Origin: Myxococcales bacterium
Lineage (GTDB): Bacteria; Myxococcota_A; UBA796; GCA-2862545
DNA: 64,000 nucleotides
Reading direction: 5' to 3'
Assembly (NCBI GenBank): GCA_019634415.1
Contig: JAHQVJ010000003.1
Coordinates: 1 to 64,000, forward strand
Within the stretch, counting starts at the first letter, position 1, and each line of letters opens with the position of its first letter. The notes beneath the pieces are model-generated. The model made no database searches and was not told where the DNA came from. It worked only from the letters and a program-made list of their open reading frames with translations. Made by a program: the position numbers and the translations under genes. This document shows, one piece after another, positions 16,856-25,036 of this stretch.

Positions 16856-18523
16856 TTACGGCGCGGCTTCCTTGTTGCTGCACGTGCCCATGTTCTTGTT
16901 GCAGCTCACCCGCTGCACTTGGCCGGCCATCAGGGTGAACCGGTGGTCTCCGTCGGTGCTCTGAGGTTGGCGCGGTCCCCAGTCGGCATGCACCACCCAG
17001 TCTCCGGCCCGGACGCGCTCTCGGTCGCCGGGCTGAAGCGTGACGGTTCGCCCGCCCGTGCCCACGAGCTGGAAGGGCACACTGCCCGTGGGAGCCCAGA
17101 TGGTTCCCGTGCGGGTTGTCGTCGGAGGCTTCGGCTCTACGGCAAGCTCGGGTGGTGCCACCACGGGCTGGGGCGCGACGGAAGGGGGCCCCTCCTTCGG
17201 GGTGCCCTGCGGCTCGTCGTCGGGATTGGCTGCGTCGTCGATCGCGGTGGGGGCGGCATCGTGTGATGCAGCCACCCCGGGCCCAGGGCTGGCCGCTGGG
17301 GTCTGAACGGGGGCGGTGGAGGACCGGTCCAGGCCGAGCTCGGGTAGTCCGAACAGGGCCACGCCCAGCCCCACGACGCTCACCACGCCCACACCCACGG
17401 TGGCGCCGAAGCCTCCCACGAGCCAGCCCAGCGGGCGAGTCGGGGTTGCTGCAGGACGAGGTGTGGGTGGGTGCGGGTCGGCGTCGAGGCTGTGGGTGGT
17501 CGCCGAGTCGTCCGTGGCGGCACTTCCTTCCACCAGGGAGCGGCCTCCCAGCTCGCCCCGATCTCGCTGGGGCAGCACCGGCCAGGTGCGTCGTCGCGTC
17601 CATCCATCGAGGGTCGGGCCTTGGGCCAGATCCGCCAAGGCGTCGAAGAGCTGCGAGGCCTCGCCAGCACTCGGTCGCTCCGCGGGCTCGAAGGCCACGA
17701 GGTGCTCGATGAGCTCCATCACGTGTGCCGACACCTCTGCGGAGCCGCTGGGCCGCCGATGCGCCACCCGCGCCAGGCTCTCGGTGATGTGGGCCTGGTA
17801 GCGTGAGGGCTCCACGGCGTGGGCGGCCTGCACCGTGACGGGCATCGAGAACAGGCGCTTGTTCGCCACGCCCTCGTAGAGCACGGCTCCCAGCGCGAAG
17901 ATGTCGGAGGCCGGATCCGGATCTCCCCGCAGGAACCGCTCGGGCCCCATGTAGGGAGGGCTGCCCACCATCATGTCGGTGCCCGTGCGCGCCTCGCGCG
18001 TGAGTGCGTCGGTGCGGGCGATCCCGAAGTCCAGCAGCTTGACCTCGCCCCCCGATCCGATCCGGATGTTGGACGGCTTGATGTCACGATGAACGATGCG
18101 CAGCGGCTCGCCGTGGGGACCCGGCCGGTTGTAGGCCGCGTCGAGGGCCCCAGCCACCGTGCCGAGGGTCTGCAGCAGTGCTCGCAGGCCCATCGCGTCG
18201 CTGCCCTCGAGACAGTCCGAGAGATCCTGACCGTCGACGTACTCCGTGACCAGGCAGACCCGGCCGTCCAGGCTGGTCATGTCGTGGATCCGCAGGATGG
18301 CGGGGTGGTGGAGCGCCGAGAGAAGGCGTGCCTCGTCGCGTAGACGCAGCACGGCCTGGCTGGCCGAGGAGATGTCGCGGCGGAGGAGCTTGACAGCGAC
18401 GTCCAGCTCCATACCTCCGGGCTGCTTCATGACGGCGCGGTAGACCTCGCCGAACCCGCCTCGTCCGAGGCAGGGACCCACGACGAAGGTGCGGCGGGAG
18501 TCCGTGGGCGTCTGCGGCGTCAC
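16856..18523 (-). CDS. Membrane-anchored Ser/Thr protein kinase (Hanks type)
   Basis: 555 residues. The kinase domain (about 12-300) has the Gly loop GRGGFGEVY, Lys 45 in VAVKLL, the catalytic loop HRDIKPSN (145-152), DFG (165-167) and the GSPPYMGPE activation segment. All catalytic residues are present. A single membrane span lies at about 366-396, followed by a Pro/Ala-rich extracytoplasmic linker and a small beta domain near the C-terminus (VPFQLVGTGGRTVTLQPGDRERV) ending with two Cys. The extracytoplasmic domain could sense the periplasm. It precedes the split macroglobulin genes by 42 bp, so it may report on or control that system (inference). Confidence 0.93.
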   Translation of the reverse strand: MTPQTPTDSRRTFVVGPCLGRGGFGEVYRAVMKQPGGMELDVAVKLLRRDISSASQAVLRLRDEARLLSALHHPAILRIHDMTSLDGRVCLVTEYVDGQDLSDCLEGSDAMGLRALLQTLGTVAGALDAAYNRPGPHGEPLRIVHRDIKPSNIRIGSGGEVKLLDFGIARTDALTREARTGTDMMVGSPPYMGPERFLRGDPDPASDIFALGAVLYEGVANKRLFSMPVTVQAAHAVEPSRYQAHITESLARVAHRRPSGSAEVSAHVMELIEHLVAFEPAERPSAGEASQLFDALADLAQGPTLDGWTRRRTWPVLPQRDRGELGGRSLVEGSAATDDSATTHSLDADPHPPTPRPAATPTRPLGWLVGGFGATVGVGVVSVVGLGVALFGLPELGLDRSSTAPVQTPAASPGPGVAASHDAAPTAIDDAANPDDEPQGTPKEGPPSVAPQPVVAPPELAVEPKPPTTTRTGTIWAPTGSVPFQLVGTGGRTVTLQPGDRERVRAGDWVVHADWGPRQPQSTDGDHRFTLMAGQVQRVSCNKNMGTCSNKEAAP

Positions 18524-18625
18524 CGCGCCATCCTGCCGCGGGGCTCGTCGAGGAGCAAGGGAGAATCTGCTTGTATGCCTAATTGGCCAGTACTATCGAC
18601 AACGTCGGGTTTCACAGGGTAAACA

Positions 18626-19813
18626 GTGCCCCGACAGTCCTGGGTGGTACGTCGTGTTGCGGCGTTCGTCCTCTACATGATCTCGGAGAATCGACCGCTC
18701 GTGTTCGATCTGGCTGCATTTCTGGACAATCTGTCCACCTTCGTGTCGTTCGACACCACCGTCGACGGGCCGCGGGAGGGCTTCGTCGCCGCTCGACGTT
18801 GGATCGAGCGCTACTTCGTGCAGGACACGGTGAAGGTGGAGCGGATCCCCTGTGGTCCGGTCACCAGCTTGCTCGTGCGCCCGCTGGGGAGCGCGAGGCC
18901 CCGCATCATGGGTGACGGGCACATCGAGGTGGTGCCGGGATCCCCCGATCAGTTCCGCCTGGTGGAGCGCAACGGGTGGCTGTACGGCCGAGGCGCTGCG
19001 GACATGAAGACGCAGGTGCTCGTGATGATGGAGGCCCTGCGCCAGGCCATCGCCGATGGAGATCATCACGACTTCTGGCTCCTCCTCACGGAGGACGAGG
19101 AGGCGGGCTCCCGTCGGGGTGCACAGGTGGCGCTCGAGCTACTCGAGGAGCGCGGCCACCTGCCCGAGGTGGTGCTGGCTCCAGACGGAGGACACGATTT
19201 TTCCTATGTGGAAAAAGAGAAGGGCATCCTCCAGTTCGAGGTGACCACGCCTGGGCGCGCGGCGCACGCGAGTCGACCGTTTCTGGCCTACAACGCGATC
19301 GACCGACTTCTCCGCATCCACGCCGCCCTCACGGACCAGTTCCCCAATCCGCGCCAGGACAGTCAGTGGTCGTCGTCGCTGTCGATGACGCGGATCGAGG
19401 CGGGAGATTCTCTCAACCGCATTCCCGACGAGGCCAAGGCCGGTTACGATCTGCGCTTCACCGAGTCCAACACGGTGCAGTCCATCGAGCACCAGGTGCG
19501 GTCGGTGGTGGAGAAGCTGGGCGCGAAGATGCGCGTGTTGGCGTCGGGACCCGCCACCTACTACCCGCGCGAGGCGCCAGTGGCGCGCTCCTTCCTGGGC
19601 CTCCTCGAGGAGGTCACGGGGCGCTCTCCACGGATTCTTCACAGTGCGGGGGCGAGCAACGGTCGGCTGTACGTCGCCAAGGATCCGGACGTGATGGTCT
19701 TGATGAGCAGTCCGTGCATGTCGGGGAGCCACGGCGACGAAGAGCGGATCCGGACCGAGGCCATCCCGGCCTACTTCGAGCTGGTTCGGCGGACCCTCGC
19801 GTTGCGGGGCTGA
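18626..19813 (+). CDS. M20 family metallopeptidase (ArgE/DapE-like)
   Basis: 395 residues with start GTG 18626; an ATG at 18677 is an alternative, neither having a strong ribosome site. The two-domain M20 fold is shown by GHIEVVP, YGRGAADMK, the catalytic TEDEEAGS, the metal Asp in LAPDGG, the dimerisation-domain His in GRAAHASRP, and a final SGSHGDEE. These bind two zinc ions and hydrolyse amide bonds of acylated amino acids or peptides. The first motif has Glu where the family has Asp (HxDVVP), an odd substitution next to the first metal ligand. The substrate is not predictable. Confidence 0.88.
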   Translation: MPRQSWVVRRVAAFVLYMISENRPLVFDLAAFLDNLSTFVSFDTTVDGPREGFVAARRWIERYFVQDTVKVERIPCGPVTSLLVRPLGSARPRIMGDGHIEVVPGSPDQFRLVERNGWLYGRGAADMKTQVLVMMEALRQAIADGDHHDFWLLLTEDEEAGSRRGAQVALELLEERGHLPEVVLAPDGGHDFSYVEKEKGILQFEVTTPGRAAHASRPFLAYNAIDRLLRIHAALTDQFPNPRQDSQWSSSLSMTRIEAGDSLNRIPDEAKAGYDLRFTESNTVQSIEHQVRSVVEKLGAKMRVLASGPATYYPREAPVARSFLGLLEEVTGRSPRILHSAGASNGRLYVAKDPDVMVLMSSPCMSGSHGDEERIRTEAIPAYFELVRRTLALRG

Positions 19814-19865
19814 CCTCGCGCAGGCATGATGGCGCGACCCTCGCCTCGGCGAGGGAGGAGGGACC

Positions 19866-20672
19866 ATGGGTCGTTCGTGGATCCGGTGGTGTGTCGTCGC
19901 CTCGTGTGCTGCGTGTGGGGGCGGTGAGGGTGAGCTGCTCGTCCAGACGTGGGGGGAGGAGGCCGGGGTGAACGGCTTCAACATCGTCGACGAGGACGCG
20001 TTCTTCGTGGGGATCGACGAGTGGGTCACCACGGTGGGGGGATTCCGGCTCACGGATCCGGAGACGGGGGAGGTGGTGGCGGAAGACACCGAGACCTACC
20101 TCCTGGATCTCACCCGCACGGTCGAGCCCGAGGAGGCGATTCGGTTCCCGGTGCCCGTGGGGCGTCAGCGCTTCGGCTTCGCCAACCTCGTGCCGGAGAC
20201 GGATGCCGTTCGGGTCACGCCGGTGGGCGTGGAGACGCTGAATCGCATGGCGATCAACGGCTACACCCACTGGATCGAGGGTCTGGGCAGCAACGGCAAG
20301 GAGACGGTGCGGTTCTCCTTCGGCCTCACGAAGCCCACCCGGTACGAGGGCTGCGAGAACGGCGCGGATGGGTCCGACGGCGTCGAGATCGTGAAGAACG
20401 AGGTGCGTCCGATCGAGATCACGGTGCACCCGGACCATCTGCTGTCGCCGCGACTGGGAGTCGAGCCCGACGCCATCAGCTTCCGCTTGCTCGCGGACGT
20501 GGGTGAAGACGATGGCTTCGTCGACAATGCCGATCTCGAGGCGCTGGTGGCGCAGAACGTGGCGCCTGCCTACGCGGATCGAGTGCAGACGCTGCTGGAC
20601 TTCCTGTCGGTCTCGATGTCGGAGGGCATGCACGTCAACGGCCGCGGGCTGTGCGTGGTCGACAACCTCTAG
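19866..20672 (+). CDS. Putative lipoprotein of unknown function
   Basis: 268 residues. ATG 19866 follows GGAGG. The N-terminus MGRSWIRWCVVASCAACGGG is a lipoprotein signal with lipobox ending at AAC. The mature protein is acidic with no recognised domain; it contains alternating strands (TVGGFRLTDPETGEVV) and single Cys residues in YEGCENG and GRGLCVVD that could pair. It is followed by a short repeat (20675-20697) and a hairpin (20718-20733) that probably ends transcription. Confidence 0.65.
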   Translation: MGRSWIRWCVVASCAACGGGEGELLVQTWGEEAGVNGFNIVDEDAFFVGIDEWVTTVGGFRLTDPETGEVVAEDTETYLLDLTRTVEPEEAIRFPVPVGRQRFGFANLVPETDAVRVTPVGVETLNRMAINGYTHWIEGLGSNGKETVRFSFGLTKPTRYEGCENGADGSDGVEIVKNEVRPIEITVHPDHLLSPRLGVEPDAISFRLLADVGEDDGFVDNADLEALVAQNVAPAYADRVQTLLDFLSVSMSEGMHVNGRGLCVVDNL

Positions 20673-20674
20673 GA

Positions 20675-20697
20675 CCGGAAGGCCCGCAGCCGAAGGC
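20675..20697. repeat. Dispersed 23-bp repeat, copy 1
   Basis: A 23-bp sequence with core GGCCCGCAGCCGAAGGC (20681-20697) begins 2 bases after a stop codon. It recurs with one mismatch (A to T at the sixth base) at 28155-28177, also just after a stop codon. Confidence 0.6.
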
Positions 20698-20717
20698 GAG
20701 GGGCCATGGGAATTGTA

Positions 20718-20733
20718 GCGCGACGAGTCGCGC
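20718..20733 (+). terminator. Hairpin, probable terminator
   Basis: GCGCGAC (20718-20724), a GA loop and GTCGCGC (20727-20733) form a perfect 7-bp stem downstream of the lipoprotein gene. No T-run follows, so intrinsic termination is uncertain. The same stem occurs at 39014-39030 with a TGT loop. Confidence 0.45.
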
Positions 20734-20808
20734 GGGATTAGCGGCCTGACCCGTCGATGTTTCCCTGTCTGGCCTGCCGTGGGTCCAACGGTGCCGGGAG
20801 GGGATGTG

Positions 20809-22080
20809 ATGCGACTGTCGATCGGGGCTCTGGGGATCGTCTGTCTGGGCTGTAAGCCGGTGCTCGTGGGGTCTCCCACGGAGGTCGAGGAGGCGGACGT
20901 GGTGTTCCACCGCGACGTCGCGCCGGTGCTCGCGGCGCACTGCGGTCGCTGCCACGACGGGTCGGGGGTGGGGCCGGGGAACCTGCTGGACTACGCCGAT
21001 GCCTTCGCCTTGGGGGAGGTGATGCTGTCGGAGATCGAGGCGGGGCGGATGCCTCCGCCGGCGGCGGATCCGGACTGCCACCCCTACCAGGGGGGAGACT
21101 GGATGGTGCTCCCGGACGCCGCACGCGACGTGATCGCTCGCTGGGTGGAGCTGGGCAAGCCCGAGGGTGAGGAGGTCCAGGGTGCGCTGCCGGTGGGAGG
21201 GCCGATTCCGCTGTCGCGCACGGACGTGGAGCTGGTGGCCCAGGCGCCCTATGTGCCGGACTTCGTCGACAGCAACGAGTACCGCTGCTTCCTGCTGGGG
21301 GAGGCCGAGGCGGACGCCTTCATCGCGGGCTTCGACTTCCTGGTGGATCAGCGCTCGGTGTCACACCACGCCTTGTTCTTCAAGGATCCGAACGGGGGCA
21401 GCGAGGCATTGATCGAGGATCCGGCGACGGGGAGCTGGCGCTGCCCGGAGGTGCTTCCACAGCCGGAGTGGGAGCTGATTCATGCCTGGGCGCCGAGCGG
21501 GGGGGCGCTGGAGTTCCCCTACGGCATGGGCCTGCCGGTGACGGCGGGCACACAGTTCGTGGTGCAGATGCACTACTTCGACGGCGGAGCGCCGGTGGCG
21601 GATCAGCCAGGCTACGCGCTGAAGCTCGAGGACGCGGTGGACCGGGAGCTGCTGTACCTGCCGGTGGGGCCGACGGAGTTCCAGATCCCGGCTGGCGACC
21701 CGTCGTTCTCGGCGACGGAGCTGGTGGAGATGTCCCTGGTGACGCTCTTCGGTGTGCTGGAGTTCGACGTGTGGGGTGTGTTGCCACACATGCACGTGCT
21801 GGGGAGTGGCTACGACTTCCACGGGGTGTCGGCGACGGGGGACCAGAAGTGCATCTCGCGTGCAGCGGCCTACGACTTCGACATGCAGCCGACCTATTGG
21901 TTCGACGAGCCGGTGGAGCTGACGTCGACGGACACGCTGTCGGTGACCTGCACTTGGGACAACTCGGCAGACAACCCAGACCAGCCGTCCCAGCCGCCGG
22001 TGGACGTGTTCTGGGGCGAGAACACGCAGGAAGAGATGTGCTTCGCCTTGCTGTACGCCCATCCGCGGCTGGCGGATTGA
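20809..22080 (+). CDS. Heme c-containing copper type II monooxygenase-like lipoprotein
   Basis: 423 residues. ATG 20809 follows GGGAGGGG, and the N-terminus MRLSIGALGIVCLGC is a lipoprotein signal. A cytochrome-like segment has one heme motif, HCGRCH, with a later Met-containing segment (EAGRMPPPAADPDCHPYQGG) typical of such domains. The larger C-terminal part resembles copper type II ascorbate-dependent monooxygenases: HHALFF and, further on, PHMHVLG and EEMCFALLY supply the usual His, His and Met copper ligands. It could pass electrons from heme to copper for an oxidation at the cell surface; the substrate is unknown. Confidence 0.8.
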   Translation: MRLSIGALGIVCLGCKPVLVGSPTEVEEADVVFHRDVAPVLAAHCGRCHDGSGVGPGNLLDYADAFALGEVMLSEIEAGRMPPPAADPDCHPYQGGDWMVLPDAARDVIARWVELGKPEGEEVQGALPVGGPIPLSRTDVELVAQAPYVPDFVDSNEYRCFLLGEAEADAFIAGFDFLVDQRSVSHHALFFKDPNGGSEALIEDPATGSWRCPEVLPQPEWELIHAWAPSGGALEFPYGMGLPVTAGTQFVVQMHYFDGGAPVADQPGYALKLEDAVDRELLYLPVGPTEFQIPAGDPSFSATELVEMSLVTLFGVLEFDVWGVLPHMHVLGSGYDFHGVSATGDQKCISRAAAYDFDMQPTYWFDEPVELTSTDTLSVTCTWDNSADNPDQPSQPPVDVFWGENTQEEMCFALLYAHPRLAD

Positions 22081-22081
22081 T

Positions 22082-22330
22082 CCCCCGCCTGCAGGGGCGA
22101 AGCCCCGAAGCTCCTACCCCCGCCTGCAGGGGCGAAGCCTTCCCGACGCCGCCGTAGGTGGCGCGATCGGTGAGCTCGTCGAACGCTCAGGAGCGGGATG
22201 GAGACCGTGCCACGCCGATCCCCTACCTGTGAACGAACGTCTTTCTCGCCACCTACGGCGGCGCCGAGAAGCAACCGGGGCCCTTCGGGCCCTCTTCGGT
22301 TCCTTCCCGACGCCGCCGTAGGTGGCGCGA
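22082..22330. repeat. Intergenic repeat cluster
   Basis: Three kinds of repeat fill this gap. A 23-bp direct repeat beginning CCCCCGCCTGCAGGGGCGAA is at 22082-22104 and 22117-22139. A 29-bp direct repeat containing CGCCGCCGTAGGTGGCG is at 22138-22166 and 22302-22330. An inverted copy of that core is at 22247-22263, so it can pair with either. GGGGCCCTTCGGGCCC (22277-22292) forms a further hairpin. The cluster lies between convergent genes and resembles a REP/BIME-type element; part may act as a bidirectional terminator. Confidence 0.7.
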
Positions 22331-22336
22331 CGTTCG

Positions 22337-23170
22337 TTACTGCAGGAGCTGCGCGGCCTGGGCGTTGATGTTCTTGGCCTGGGCCAGCACGGCCACTCCG
22401 GCCTGCTGCATCACCTGGAACTTGGTCAGCTGTGCGGACTCCACCGCATAGTCGGCGTCGCGGATCTGCGACTCGGCCATGGCGAGGTTCTGCACATAGG
22501 AGTCGAGGTTCCGCAGCGAGCTCTCGAGCCGGTTCTGAGTGGCCCCGTACACGGAACGGTAGGAGTTGACGACGTCCAGTGCGGTGTCCAGAGCAGCCAA
22601 CGCGCTCTGAGCGTTGCCCGCGGTGGACAGATCGATGGTGCCCGTGTCCACACCGACCGTCGCCGCCGTGAGATCGGCCAGCGCCAGCGTGATCCGATCG
22701 TTGGCGGCCACGTTGTTGATGCCGACCTGCACGTCGATGGACGCGGTGCTGCCGTCGGACAGCTGCACGCCGTTGAAGTTGGTCACGTTGGCGATACGGT
22801 CGACCTCGGTGGTCAGGGCCAGGAACTCGTCCTGGATGAAGCTGCGCTCCACGTCGTCGAGGGTGTCCGATGCGGACTGCACGGCGAGTTCCCGCATCCG
22901 CTTGATGATGTTGGACACCTCGGCGGTGGCGGACTCGGCCGTCTGGATCACCGCGATGCCGTCGTTGGTGTTGCGCATGGCCACCATCAGGCTGCGCTTG
23001 GCGGTATCGAGGTTCTCGGCGACGCCCAGCCCGGCTGCGTCGTCCCGCGCACTGTTGATGCGCATGCCCGAGCTGATCCGCGCCAGGTTGCGACCGAGTT
23101 TCCCGTTCGTCATGTTGAGCTGGGAGATCGAGTTCATCGATGCGAGGTTCGTACGTACGGTGAGGGCCAT
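22337..23170 (-). CDS. Flagellin
   Basis: 277 residues, a minimal flagellin. The N-terminal D0/D1 helices (LTVRTNLASMNSISQLNMTN, RISSGMRINSARDDAAGLG, then NTNDGIAVIQTAESAT) and the C-terminal D1/D0 helices (YGATQNRLESSLRNLDSYVQ, ending VLAQAKNINAQAAQLLQ) are complete. The central variable D2/D3 region is reduced to about 60 residues. It polymerises into the flagellar filament after export by the flagellar type III system. ATG 23170 is preceded by GGAG. No other flagellar gene is in the window. It is divergent from a sigma-54 activator gene. Confidence 0.95.
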   Translation of the reverse strand: MALTVRTNLASMNSISQLNMTNGKLGRNLARISSGMRINSARDDAAGLGVAENLDTAKRSLMVAMRNTNDGIAVIQTAESATAEVSNIIKRMRELAVQSASDTLDDVERSFIQDEFLALTTEVDRIANVTNFNGVQLSDGSTASIDVQVGINNVAANDRITLALADLTAATVGVDTGTIDLSTAGNAQSALAALDTALDVVNSYRSVYGATQNRLESSLRNLDSYVQNLAMAESQIRDADYAVESAQLTKFQVMQQAGVAVLAQAKNINAQAAQLLQ

Positions 23171-23191
23171 GTGATGCTCCGGTGTGTGATT

Positions 23192-23215
23192 ATGGACGGT
23201 GCGTCAACAGTCCAT
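23192..23215. promoter_or_regulatory. Inverted repeat before flagellin
   Basis: ATGGAC (23192-23197) and GTCCAT (23210-23215) form a 6-bp stem with a 12-nt loop, 22 bp before the flagellin start. It could be a 5' leader hairpin or a regulator site. A TGGC-N-GC sequence on the minus strand near 23242-23257 is only a poor match to a sigma-54 promoter. Confidence 0.35.
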
Positions 23216-23396
23216 GTTTTGCCTTCTCGGAACGTTTCTGGGGCCCTTGAGGCGCCACTTCCTCGATTAGTCGATTGCGTCGGAACCTCGTCCACCATTG
23301 GAGTTGCGAGTGAAATCGCAGTGGATTCGATCCGTGGGCCCGCGCCGCCGTCGGCGCGGTCTCTCTGCGGGTAGAATTCGCCGCCGAGGGAGATTC

Positions 23397-25004
23397 ATGC
23401 CGCAGCTGCAGTTCGAGGAGCAGGGTCGGGTGTTGTTCGTTCACGTGTTGCGCCAGGGCCGCACGGTGATCGGACGGTCGGATCGGTGCGACCTGGCCCT
23501 GCCCTCGGAGCGCGTGAGCCGCGTGCACTGTGTGGTGGAGGGAGCGCGGGACGGCTGGCGGGTGCTGGACCGGAGTCGCCACGGCACGGTGGTGAACGGG
23601 GTCACGATCCAAGAGCACACGCTTCGAGATGGCGACGAGCTGCGCCTGGGACTCTACACGCTGCGCTTTCGGACGCAGGCCGACGCCCAGCTGGCGCGTC
23701 CCACGGCCACCATGCCGGTGATGGCGGCCGAGCACGAGGAGCTCGTGGAGGGCACCGAGGATGGCGTTGCCGTCAGTGGCGTGCAGCTCCGCTTCGACCG
23801 CGGGCCGCTGCAGGGGCGCACCGACAAGCTGGCCCGGCTGCGAACCACCGTGGGGGGGACGGGGGCGGATCTGGAGCTGGACGGACAGCTGCCTCGTGAG
23901 GCGCTGCACATTCGGGTGGTGCGGGGTCGACCGATGGTGGAGCCAGGCCAGGCTCCCACCTTCTTGGGGGGCGTGCGGGTTCGGCAACTGACGCCGGCGC
24001 TGTTCGGCGAGGCGGTCCGCGTGGGGGAGCACGGCTTCGTGATCGAGCCCTCGCCGGATCAGGACCAGCGGGAGCTCGATGCCCTGGGCGACATGGTGGC
24101 GACGTCTGGCACCATGCGGCGTCTGTTCGGAGCCCTGCGACGCATGGCGGGCCACGACTCGCCGGTGCTCCTGGTGGGGGAGAGCGGAACGGGCAAGGAG
24201 CTGGCGGCGCGAGCGCTCCACAGCTCCAGCCCGAGTCACGAGGGACCCTTCGTGGCGCTGAACTGTGCTGCCATCGCCGAGACGCTGTTCGAGTCCGAGC
24301 TGTTCGGGCACGAGAAGGGCGCGTTCACGGGGGCGACGGCCCGCACCGACGGGGCGTTCCACCACGCCGACGGCGGAACGTTGTTCCTGGACGAGGTGGG
24401 GGAGATGCGGCTCGAGCTTCAGGCGAAGCTACTGCGCACCCTCGAGTCGGGTGAGGTACGGCGGGTGGGGAGTCACCAACCGACCTTCCCCGACGTGCGG
24501 GTGGTGGCAGCCACGAACCGCAACCTGCCGGACATGGTGCGGCAGGGCACGTTTCGCGAGGATCTGTATTGGCGGTTGGCCGTGTTGACGGTCCGGCTGC
24601 CGCCGCTGCGTGAGCGCCCGGAGGACGTGCCAGTGATCGCCCAGGTGCTGCTGCAGCGGCACCACCCGGGCGCCACGTTGTCGGACGAGGCCCTGGGGGC
24701 CCTCGCCACCTATGACTGGCCGGGCAACGTGCGAGAGCTGCGCAACGTGCTCACGCGGGCGGTGGTGCTGGGCGGCCACCAGATCGGTGCGTCGGATCTG
24801 TCCTTCAATCCCTGGTCCTTCGACGACGAGCCCAAGGAGACGGGAGCGCTGCGCAACGTGCAGGGACCGGAGCGCAGGCTGGTGAAGGACGCCCTGGAGC
24901 GAGCCGACGGCAACCGCGCGAAGGCGGCGCGCATCTTGGGGATTCCACGCTCGACGCTGCTGTACCGCCTGGAGCGCTATGGCCTCAACCCCTCGAAGGG
25001 CTGA
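23397..25004 (+). CDS. Sigma-54-dependent transcriptional activator with FHA domain
   Basis: 535 residues. ATG 23397 follows GAGGGAGA. Residues about 1-100 are an FHA domain ([20 protein letters not shown] and SRHGTVVNG), which binds phospho-Thr peptides. Residues about 110-225 look like a second, degenerate FHA-type beta domain. The AAA+ domain has Walker A GESGTGKE, the sigma-54 loop GAFTGA, the Walker B segment [12 protein letters not shown] and [13 protein letters not shown] Fis-type HTH is at the end ([20 protein letters not shown]). All parts needed to activate RNA polymerase with sigma-54 are present. A Ser/Thr kinase signal is probably the input. The target may be the divergent flagellin gene (inference). 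Confidence 0.93.
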   Translation: MPQLQFEEQGRVLFVHVLRQGRTVIGRSDRCDLALPSERVSRVHCVVEGARDGWRVLDRSRHGTVVNGVTIQEHTLRDGDELRLGLYTLRFRTQADAQLARPTATMPVMAAEHEELVEGTEDGVAVSGVQLRFDRGPLQGRTDKLARLRTTVGGTGADLELDGQLPREALHIRVVRGRPMVEPGQAPTFLGGVRVRQLTPALFGEAVRVGEHGFVIEPSPDQDQRELDALGDMVATSGTMRRLFGALRRMAGHDSPVLLVGESGTGKELAARALHSSSPSHEGPFVALNCAAIAETLFESELFGHEKGAFTGATARTDGAFHHADGGTLFLDEVGEMRLELQAKLLRTLESGEVRRVGSHQPTFPDVRVVAATNRNLPDMVRQGTFREDLYWRLAVLTVRLPPLRERPEDVPVIAQVLLQRHHPGATLSDEALGALATYDWPGNVRELRNVLTRAVVLGGHQIGASDLSFNPWSFDDEPKETGALRNVQGPERRLVKDALERADGNRAKAARILGIPRSTLLYRLERYGLNPSKG

Positions 25005-25036
25005 CCGCGCGCTGAGGCCCGGAGCTTGGGACCTGG

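Noticed and set aside
11463..17603. One 2046-residue minus-strand frame covering both macroglobulin genes
   Set aside because: Only the part after 13754 looks like protein; the middle is covered by the real MG-domain gene in another frame, with an ATGA overlap.
22082..22139. CRISPR-like short direct repeats
   Set aside because: Only two copies of the 23-bp unit with a 12-bp spacer, no array and no cas genes.
23242..23257. Sigma-54 promoter for flagellin
   Set aside because: The -12 element does not match (GGGC in place of TTGC), so it is not called as a feature.
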